Shown: one piece after another, positions 1 to 8,096 of the stretch | Position numbering within the stretch: position 1 is the first letter of the stretch | How the letters are laid out: every line of letters starts with the position of its first letter | Assembly (NCBI GenBank): GCA_910592205.1 | Contig: CAJVPJ010001375.1 | Location: forward strand, 1-10,188 | Origin: Paraglomus occultum | Lineage: Eukaryota; Glomeromycota; Glomeromycetes; Paraglomerales; Paraglomeraceae | Direction: 5' to 3' | Length of the DNA: 10,188 nt | The notes under the pieces: generated by a model | The model's input: only the letters and a program-made list of their open reading frames with translations | Databases searched by the model: none | What the model was told of the DNA's origin: nothing | Made by a program: the position numbers and the translations under genes

Positions 1-555
1 AAAAAATAGATTTTTCATATGTTTTACTATGTGATCGACAAAAATTACGTAGACTTTTGTCCAGTGAGTGTATATTAATATGTGGCATGACATTGACTAA
101 GCGTCATCTCTTGTTAAGTGTCATTATTTTTATTTTTATCGTTAGACAGTTTACTTAAACAATTTGGTTTGTACTTAGCGCGTGTTAATACATTGTTATA
201 TTCACTATTATAGTAATTTAATGCTATGTCTGGTATAGTCATATAACACGTAGATTCCTAATTGTAACATAATTTTAATTTATTATAGATTTAATTTTGC
301 GCAGCAGAGTTTACCCTTTTTTGGACTTTATAAGTAATACAACAAGTTATTTAGGAAACTGTAATAGTCAACCAAACACCGTCAGCCATGATTTACCACT
401 ACGAACTGCATTAGTATTAGGCGTGTCAAAAGTCGGGTTTTTCAACATCTGCAAGTTTAATCAACAAAATTACGCCATAGGAAAACCACTAGTTTGCATC
501 TGATTTTTTCCCTCAACATTTCTTTCAATATATTCTTAACATTCAATATTCTACC
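1..555. other. Gene-poor AT-rich flank, no recognised gene
   Basis: I read this stretch on both strands and recognise no protein or RNA. The longest open stretch (297-503, plus strand) begins at TTG rather than ATG, has no family motif, and follows a TTATAG that could equally be a splice acceptor of an exon belonging to a gene starting outside the window. Because a plus-strand polyadenylation-like signal lies just after it (565-575), the stretch could be the 3' end or 3' UTR of an upstream plus-strand gene. That is only a possibility. Confidence 0.4.
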
Positions 556-575
556 TTTATTCTCAATAAATAAAG
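556..575. terminator. Opposed polyadenylation signals between convergent transcripts
   Basis: On the minus strand, AATAAA (plus-strand TTTATT, 556-561) lies about 105 nt beyond the ADE12 stop codon and is a reasonable poly(A) signal for that gene. On the plus strand, the overlapping AATAAATAAAG at 565-575 would serve a transcript arriving from the left. The two signals lie within 20 bp, as expected between convergent genes. Such hexamers are common by chance in AT-rich DNA. Confidence 0.4.
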
Positions 576-666
576 TTCAAAATAGTTGATATATTACGCG
601 TACAAGACACGTTTTGGCTCTATGAAATCTTCTAGCATCCCGCTTATTAATTTCACATTCTTTTTT

Positions 667-2605
<1,939 letters not shown>

Positions 2606-2874
2606 TCTAATCTATTACTTTGCAACGAGAATACGCTTTTGTGAAATAAACAAACACGATCAGGCTGGGGCTGTGCAAAATTTTTGTCAGATTTTTTGAT
2701 AATCCAAACGCTTGAGATTAGATATAATTAATCATCAGTATCTAGTATCTATAAATTAGATGGTGCCACGAGATGTGGGTGATAAACACATTTTTGACCT
2801 TTCATTTTTTACTCTAGTTGAAGGACTATAGCCAAGTACCAATTTATACCGCCGAATTTGAGATTAATCATAAT
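2606..2874. promoter_or_regulatory. Shared divergent promoter region of ADE12 and the small membrane protein gene
   Basis: The start codons of two oppositely oriented genes are only 269 bp apart, so both promoters must lie here or overlap the first exons. The middle is AT-rich (for example TAGATATAATTAATCATC near 2719), with a possible TATA-like ATCTATAAATTAG around 2748-2760. I see no clear purine-pathway regulator site. A short upstream reading frame, ATG at 2760-2762 to TAG at 2829-2831 (23 codons plus stop), would precede the small gene if transcription starts upstream of it. Confidence 0.5.
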
Positions 2875-3488
2875 ATGGTCGGTATAATCGGAAACGTTGC
2901 TGGATGGGCTGGATTCGGGTTTGCTGTTCGAGTTCTTGCTATGGCGCTAGAGAAGAGACCGTTGCTCGACAGTATGTACTGATGTTTATGTTCAGATAAA
3001 CCTTCGTTTCTTTCGTAAGGCTAGTTGCATCATTCCTCTTCTATTCCGCAGTGTCACTTTTAGTCTTTATGCGTTGTATAGACTTGGTCATATCACCATT
3101 ACATCATTGAACGAATATCCGAAGCTAAGACTTTTCTTCGAATCTATTTCGATGTCGATATTCTATTTTTAACTTTAACAAACAAGCATACTAACAAGCA
3201 TACAAACAAGCATACAAACAAGCATGCAAACAAAACTAAACAAATTACTATTTTAATATCATGTTTACTCATTTTACCATATGATTCTCTTCGAATTCTT
3301 TGCCTTGGCGATATTCAGAGCCAATAACGCATCTAGCGACAGCAGCAGTCTTTGGCGGAGTTGGGTGGTACATTTATGAAGCTGAACACCGACAAGCAGA
3401 ATTGATTCAAAAGCGAAAGCGAATTCTTCTCGAGAATCGGAAACGACGGGCAGAATTAGAGGCTTCTAGAAATGCAACAAGCGAATAA
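2875..3488 (+). CDS. Small two-exon membrane protein, 88 aa, probably mitochondrial
   Basis: The coding parts are 2875-2971 and 3319-3488, joined across a 347-nt intron (GTATGT..TTCAG) so that a split AAG codon gives the sequence RPLLDKPITHL. The protein has a glycine-rich hydrophobic segment (about residues 3-24, with one Arg), a short KRP turn, a second hydrophobic segment (about 35-52, ending GGVGWYIYE), then a strongly basic, probably helical tail (54-83, rich in Lys, Arg, Glu and Gln). This hairpin-plus-charged-tail plan resembles small accessory subunits of the mitochondrial inner membrane, such as fungal complex I or ATP synthase small subunits. An NUXM-like complex I subunit is one possibility, but I cannot identify the family from sequence alone. 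The frame-keeping splice and the consistent protein make this a real gene. The frame stays open for 35 codons beyond the TAA stop. Confidence 0.75.
3181..3228 (+). repeat. 12-bp tandem repeat, four copies, inside an intron
   Basis: AACAAGCATACW is repeated four times without gaps (3181-3192, 3193-3204, 3205-3216, 3217-3228). The last copy has CATGCA in place of CATACA, and a decayed fifth copy (AACAAAACTAAA) follows. It lies in the 347-nt intron of the small membrane protein gene, well clear of both splice sites, and partly explains why this intron is the longest in the window. It is likely to vary in copy number between strains. Confidence 0.9.
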
Positions 3489-3695
3489 CGTGACGGTGGA
3501 GAGTACATCCGCGGTGTCCCCGAGCACTTGTTCGATGGAAAAGTCGAATGTAAGGGAATTTTCAGAAACGATTGTGCTTATCAAAATAATGTCTAATACT
3601 AACCGGTATAATGATGATGTCTTTCCCTAAAATAATAGTAGCTATTATTACATTGTCATCTTCCATTTATACCAGTACTAGTCCTATTTCCATTT
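3489..3695 (+). other. 3' flank of the small gene, open beyond the stop codon, then AT-rich spacer
   Basis: From 3489 to 3593 the frame of the small gene continues open for 35 codons after its TAA, then ends at TAA 3594-3596. A second overlapping frame, ATG 3472 to TAA 3630 (52 aa), is also open here. The first 60 bp are richer in G and C than the surrounding spacer. At 3631-3649 there is an 8-bp inverted repeat, AATAATAG / CTATTATT, with a 3-nt loop. No further gene is visible. Confidence 0.4.
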
Positions 3696-3845
3696 CACGT
3701 GATAATAACAATTGCGCTGATAGAGAAATGTTGTCTATATTATTATCATGGCGTTAAGTGTGTATCACACGCTACTCTGATAATAAAAAGGAGTCGGGGT
3801 AGGTTGTTACTCTGCCCGTCCAATTTATTCTTAACACCATAAAAA
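3696..3845 (+). promoter_or_regulatory. Promoter of carboxypeptidase copy A, conserved with copy B
   Basis: This region aligns with the one ahead of copy B (7930-8096). Shared blocks, in order, are CACGTG (3696-3701), a CGTTAA..TGT block leading into TCACACGCTAC (3765-3775), GATAATAAAAAGGAGTC (3779-3795), GTAGGTT followed by CTCTGCCCG, and CACCATAAAAAATGG around the start codon. GATAATAAAAA sits 67 nt before the ATG and could be the TATA-like element. CACGTG is a typical site for basic helix-loop-helix factors. Binding by any factor is inference. Confidence 0.55.
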
Positions 3846-5882
3846 ATGGCGGCTATACGTTGTACAAGTCCGTTATGCTTCATCCTCCTCTTTTCGGCTC
3901 TCATCTTCATTAATGCACAATTCGTCGATCAGGATTACGCGTCCTCTGTTCAATATGCTGCCAAAAAATTGCAAGCAAAGATAAAAACTATTGAAAATAA
4001 AATTAAAAATAAATTGGAGGATGTGATACTTAAGATGGAAGATATCGAGCATAATCTGCAAGAACAGTTGGATGATTTGGAATATAGTTTTGATATATTG
4101 ACACATAACGAGTTTCCGGAGCATTCTATCCGAGTGAAGGCAGGATCGTTGTGTGATGAAAGTGTTAAGCAGGTAAGATATGTACATTTACATCTATATA
4201 TATGCGCGCGCGGCCTATTCTATAATAGGCATGGTACTGTAACTTTACTGTCCACTATTTGCTCACTACTTTTACTCTTACCTTTTTTAGTACTCTGGTT
4301 ATCTTGATGCCGGCAATAATAGACATTTCTTTTTCTGGTTCTTCGAGTCAAGAAGCAACCCCTCAACTGATCCAATTATCTTATGGGTATGTTATTACAT
4401 CCAGTCGCTATAATGATTAGCTTTTTGTGTATCTCACAATATATGTATATACATTGTCAGCTAAATGGCGGCCCTGGATGCAGCTCTTTGACTGGGTTAT
4501 TTTTTGAATTGGGTCCATGCACGATCAATGCTGAAGGAACTGACACAGTATTTAATCCTTATTCATGGAATAATAATGCTTCGATCATATTTTTAGATCA
4601 GGTAGAGCGAATATTCTCTCATGTGTTTCTATACCGTTTGGGTTTATGTTTAACGTTGACACTTTCCAATGCAAACACAGCCTGTGAACGTTGGATTTTC
4701 TTATGGTACTGGAGTAAATAATACAATGGCTGCAGCCCAGGACGTATTAGCGTTTCTCCAAATATTCTTCAGCAAATATCAACAATACAGCCAGTTAGAC
4801 TTTCATATTGCTGGTGAATCGTAAGTCAGTCTACCGTGCATAAATGATCTAAACGTTACACTATAGAGCTTTATATCAACATGATTTGTTTTAATCACCT
4901 AGTTACGCAGGCCATTACATTCCGGCTATCGCATACGAAGTCCTCACTCACAACTATGCCGTTGCTGGTATCCGTTCCACACACGCCGCCAAATACAATA
5001 TCAAGCCAAAAACCAGTATCTTCATCAACTTCAAGTCTGTTCTTATTGGCAATGGCCTCGTTAATCCTCTTGTTCAATACAAATATTACCCTGATATGGC
5101 CTGCAATTCATCGTACCCACCGGTGCTCGACGACGATACTTGTAATAAGATGAGATCAGCGTATCCCAAATGTGCCCAACTCATTGAGAAATGTTACAAA
5201 TCACCGAGCGTGCCTAATTGTCTACCTGCTGGAGGTTACTGCGAGAAAGCGATGATGACTCCATTTCAGCGGACTAAAAAGAATGTCTACGATATTAGGA
5301 AAAAATGTGAAGGGGGCAGCAATCTATGTTATCCTTTCTTGAAATATATGGAGAAATATTTGAACCGGGAAGAAGTTAAACGCAAACTCGGTGTTAGGCC
5401 CGATCTCCGTTTTACGACCTGTAACAATCAAACTCGGACTAGTTTCATTAAGGCTGCTGATTGGTCAGTATAGCTATGCATAACTTTGTGGGCGTTTATC
5501 ACCTTATACCATAATAGTTAAACTCGTTTTTTTGCACGTCATTAGGATGCGTCCATATCACCAACTAGTTCCCAAACTACTGGAAGCGAATCTTCGCGTC
5601 CTCGTTTATGCAGGTGACGCCGACTATATTTGCAATTGGATGGGCAATGAGGCATGGGTAAAGGCGATTGAATGGTCTGGTAGAACCGCATTCAACGCCG
5701 CCAAGGATAAAAAATGGATTACTGAAGACGTATCTAGGGTATGGGCTGGCAATGTCAGATGTGCAGGATTGTTAACTTGGCTTAGGGTCTTCGAGGCTGG
5801 TCATATGGTACCTCACGACCAACCTTCAAACAGTTTAGACTTCTTAAATCGTTGGATTCAGAACGGAAAGTTGTGTACATAA
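3846..5882 (+). CDS. Serine carboxypeptidase (peptidase S10, carboxypeptidase Y-like), copy A, 533 aa
   Basis: The enzyme removes C-terminal residues from peptides in the vacuole or outside the cell. Exons are 3846-4172, 4291-4386, 4461-4601, 4681-4820, 4903-5463 and 5546-5882 (1602 nt), with frame kept at every join. A signal peptide (about residues 1-24, ending INA) is followed by a charged coiled-coil stretch (about 38-83) in the propeptide position. The S10 core then shows [11 protein letters not shown] (143-153, oxyanion region), [10 protein letters not shown] (187-196), GESYAGH with catalytic S235, GDADYICN with catalytic D448, and AGHMVP with catalytic H508. Length matches yeast carboxypeptidase Y (532 aa). 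Pocket residues known from that enzyme are kept: T152 (Thr60), L287 (Leu178), W422 (Trp312), C451 (Cys341) and M509 (Met398). The paired cysteines of the family lie at 300-400. Sequons such as N180-A-S and N201-N-T suggest glycosylation. I see no yeast-type QRPL vacuolar sorting signal. Five introns of 74-118 nt; the last starts GTCAGT. Confidence 0.95.
4195..4230 (+). repeat. Alternating purine-pyrimidine tract and hairpin in intron 1 of copy A
   Basis: TATATATATGCGCGCGCG (4195-4212) alternates strictly between pyrimidine and purine for 18 bases, the pattern that favours Z-DNA. It runs directly into a perfect 7-bp inverted repeat, GCCTATT (4213-4219) / AATAGGC (4224-4230), with a 4-nt loop. 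Copy B lacks the alternating tract and has a changed left arm, although CTATAATAGGCAT is kept. Confidence 0.7.
4685..4833 (+). repeat. 149-bp tract identical to 8902-9050 in copy B
   Basis: From the fifth base of exon 4 through its end and on to intron base 13 (GTAAGTCAGTCTA), copies A and B match at every base. Adjacent exons differ: 4 of 96 positions in exon 2 and 11 of 141 in exon 3 by my count, with more in exon 5. Identity at silent and intronic sites points to gene conversion rather than protein-level selection alone. Confidence 0.85.
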
Positions 5883-5990
5883 CCTACAGCTTGTAACAAA
5901 ATTTTTATTTACTCATTGCCCAGCTACTGCATAAACGTGGCAAAAAATATTAAAATAAAGATTTTATTTATTACATATTAATAATTTTAC
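5883..5990 (+). terminator. 3' UTR and poly(A) signal of copy A
   Basis: AATAAA at 5954-5959 lies 72 nt after the stop codon and is followed by a T-rich stretch. The flank is homologous to that of copy B: CTACAGCTTGTAACAAA against CTACAGCATGTGACAAA just after the stop, and a shared ACGTGGCAAAAA / ACGTGACAAAAA block. The duplicated unit therefore extends at least about 75 bp past the stop. Confidence 0.6.
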
Positions 5991-6630
5991 ATGTTTTTAC
6001 ATTGATCTGATACAGTTAATTAAAATACTGTCTGAAATCCAGTCCTATTCTTCTGCCATATACTGCTCTAGTTCTCTGATCATTCATTTTTATACCAATA
6101 AGCTAAGTGTTAGTTGAGCATTATTATTTGATAAACCTGACACAAGCTTTTTTATGAGCAATGTTGAGCAGGTGTGTCTTAGAAACAGACTATTTGTAAA
6201 CCAATCCGTATTGAAATTGTCATTCATGATATTGTTGTCAGCTTACAATGCAGACATCCATTGCTTGATGACCACTCACTCACTCACTCTCTCTTGAACT
6301 AACTGCTTCAACAGTTATCTGTAGCTGTCTATAAAGATCTTATATCACTTTCTTGAAGTTGATATTGTGGTGTTAGAAATAGAACATATTTCCTTTGCTG
6401 AATTAAACGCCTTTAACTGCAAACGTAATGGTGGTTTTCTGAGTTTCTTTTTTATTAAAGGATGTCATTGTAAAAGCATTTTATCAACAAAACAAAATAG
6501 ACTTTTTTTTTGTTTACAGCTTAGACAAAACATTAACTTGAATTAACACTTGAAATATGCGAAAGTTAGACATCGTATATATACCGATTTATTGATTTTA
6601 TAATATATTTGATGTCGCAAATAAACTCAC
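5991..6630. other. AT-rich spacer, no recognised gene
   Basis: All frames are broken by frequent stops and I see no RNA gene. The only patterned element is a short (CACT)4 microsatellite running into CTCTCTT (6273-6295). A 23-codon minus-strand frame near 6020-6095 (with TRAVYGRRIGLDF) has no recognisable relative and is probably chance. Confidence 0.5.
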
Positions 6631-7066
6631 GTTCTGTATCATTAAAAGTGTTACAACCATTCGTGTCCGCTCTTCACCCATGATTCCAAATATATAAGCC
6701 TGCATAACAAACTCACCCGTTGCTCCTCAACGCGCTTCTGTATCCCAACATCTTTTTCAATGGTGCCTCTGGCATAAATTACTCTTATCGGCTTTCGTAC
6801 ATCAACGTAACCATCATTTTGAAAGTGGTGCATAGACTCGTCCGTCTTCTATATTACTAGCATCGCTTTGCCAGTTTCGGATATCTTCATGACGGACGTC
6901 GCTAAACCCACTAACGACTACGCCGAAATACTCTCTATGGTAACGCTCAGAAGTGGTTTGGTTGCCGCGCCCTGATGTATCTATAAAATTAATGCGGTGA
7001 TTGCCCCAGGCAAATGTATTGAGAGCTCGTCAATTATATTCTTTGTTTAATATCTCGGTAGTTTAT
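6631..7066 (-). pseudogene. Broken fragment of an EF-G-type translational GTPase (mitochondrial EF-G-like)
   Basis: Read on the minus strand from 7066 downwards, three frames in succession give pieces that follow the GTPase domain of elongation factor G. First comes a piece with an internal TAA, DIKQRI-stop-LTSS (about 7057-7022), resembling the EF-G switch I signature around RGITITSA. After a 2-nt loss comes TFAWGNHRINFIDTSG (about 7017-6970), matching the TF.W..HRIN.IDTPG segment with the G3 motif DxxG. The stretch up to stop 6814-6816 keeps spacing to FGVVVSGFSDV and NWQSDASN, where EF-G has DG.VVV..GV..Q...VWRQA..YN. A shifted frame continues FQNDGYVDVRKPIRVIYARG to 6717, where EF-G has .NKMDR, and a third frame runs on to 6631. 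The G3 His is lost, the G4 motif is destroyed and there is no P-loop, so it cannot be functional. The assignment rests on motif order by eye. Confidence 0.6.
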
Positions 7067-7091
7067 TTCGTATTTTATAACACAACATATC

Positions 7092-7138
7092 CGTGAATAA
7101 GCACCCCTCGCTATGATAAGGGTGGGTGCTTATTCACG
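7092..7138. repeat. Perfect 15-bp inverted repeat with 17-nt loop
   Basis: CGTGAATAAGCACCC (7092-7106) pairs exactly with GGGTGCTTATTCACG (7124-7138). The arms would form a strong hairpin in either strand. The sequence has the look of transposon terminal inverted repeats (a short run of C or G, then a specific core), and it abuts the right edge of the broken GTPase fragment. It could be a fold-back remnant, two abutting transposon ends, or a hairpin of an unknown transcript. I see no other copy of either arm in the window. Confidence 0.8.
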
Positions 7139-7826
7139 CTAGTATACGGTATTCGAATTTTTTTGTAAATAAAAAGCGTAATAATAAATTCATAAAATCT
7201 AAATCTAGTTACAGTGATGAAAAAAAAACAATTACGTTTAGCAAAATCTTATACAATAAACTTGCAGAGTAAATGGTTACAAAAATTTAGGTTGAAAGCA
7301 TTGTTTATATTTTAAAAAAGGCTGATGCGTAAAATTGTTGTTTTTTTAGAATAAATTTTAAACTTAAAAATTTAGCAAGTGAACGAGTTATAACTTAAAA
7401 AACATGTTGCCGGAAAAGTTAATGTTCCAGCACTAAGTAAAACTATTTGCAATAACAAGCGTCACCTCATTTGCTTTGACAATGAAAAGCTTAACTTAAC
7501 CGTGAAAATAATAAGGACTGTCATTATTGTTTCTGAAAATGTAAAGAAGTATTTTGCAAACACGAGAACGAGTTTTATTGTATTAATACAGTATATTAAT
7601 ATAGATTTCACTCGAAATCGATAAAGTACGAGGGCAAAATTTAACCTATTTGTGAATTTAATACCAAGACCGGTCCGTGACTGTTAAAGCCTCACCGTTA
7701 ATTGATTGCAACTCGACGTGGATTGCGCCTCTAAAACAAATAATAACATAATTAAATACTACAGTAATGAGTATAACATTATCGAACAGAATTTACTACT
7801 TTCTGGCGTAACTACAATCAACCCCA
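7139..7826. other. Very AT-rich spacer, no recognised gene
   Basis: Every frame on both strands is densely interrupted and there are several A or T runs of seven to nine bases. I find no tRNA-like T-loop with a matching cloverleaf, no protein motif and no further GTPase fragment. A plus-strand open stretch beginning near 7706 lacks codon character and runs into the copy B promoter. Confidence 0.5.
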
Positions 7827-7909
7827 TAAATGCACACGTGCATTTAAGGAGGAATGCATCTAAGAAGAGTCAGCATTTTATTGATTTCCGTGCATTTAAA
7901 GAGCGGAAT
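7827..7909. repeat. E-box palindrome and imperfect direct repeat upstream of copy B
   Basis: TAAATGCA (7827-7834) and TGCATTTA (7839-7846) form an inverted repeat around CACG, and a CACGTG spans 7835-7840. The right half, CGTGCATTTAAGGAGGAAT (7837-7855), recurs imperfectly as CGTGCATTTAAAGAGCGGAAT from 7889, 52 bp downstream. Copy A has no obvious equivalent, so this is upstream sequence particular to copy B. Confidence 0.6.
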
Positions 7910-7929
7910 ACAATTATATCGTTTCCACT

Positions 7930-8096
7930 CACGTGCTAATAATAATTATATATTATCTTTATTGTATGCATGCGTTAAATATGTCACACGCTACACCATC
8001 TATTTCGATAATAAAAGGAGTCTACGATATCTCCGCTAATCGGGAGTAGGTTTGATGCTCTACCCGTTTTCGCTGTCGTTCTTATCACCATAAAAA
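7930..8096 (+). promoter_or_regulatory. Promoter of carboxypeptidase copy B
   Basis: It contains the same ordered blocks as copy A: CACGTG (7930-7935), GCGTTAA leading into TCACACGCTAC (7984-7994), GATAATAAAAGGAGTC (8007-8022), GTAGGTT, TCTACCCG and CACCATAAAAAATGG. Between GGAGTC and GTAGG copy B carries an extra stretch of about 22 nt, containing a small CTCC..GGAG inverted repeat, which moves the TATA-like block to 90 nt before the ATG instead of 67. A second CACGTG lies further up at 7835-7840. Confidence 0.55.

Noticed and set aside
297-503. 68-codon plus-strand open frame
   Set aside because: It starts at TTG and has no recognisable motif. It may be an exon or 3' UTR of an off-window gene, but the sequence alone does not support a gene call.
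3873-4187. 104-codon minus-strand open frame
   Set aside because: It is an antisense shadow of carboxypeptidase exon 1. The repetitive Lys/Glu/Leu codons of the coiled-coil region keep the opposite strand open.
4881-5153. 90-codon plus-strand frame, with its counterpart at 9100-9369
   Set aside because: These are out-of-frame shadows of exon 5. The true frame carries the YAGHYIP and GNG motifs.
6631-6833. Minus-strand stretch as an intact small gene using the GTGAGT at 6711-6716 as a splice donor
   Set aside because: The homology-like signal moves between three frames with stop codons and no usable acceptor restores it. A pseudogene explains it better.
7092-7138. Hairpin as a bacterial-type terminator or CRISPR repeat
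   Set aside because: There is only one hairpin, with no spaced repeats, and the genome is eukaryotic. A transposon-end or fold-back reading fits better.
7139-7700. Possible tRNA near GGTATTCGAATTT (about 7148)
   Set aside because: The T-loop resemblance is superficial. No acceptor stem, anticodon arm or D arm can be drawn around it.
7706-7939. 77-codon open frame ahead of copy B, and the overlapping one at 7854-8039
   Set aside because: Both overlap the conserved promoter blocks and the E-box repeats, start without ATG or at a poor ATG, and have no protein-like pattern.
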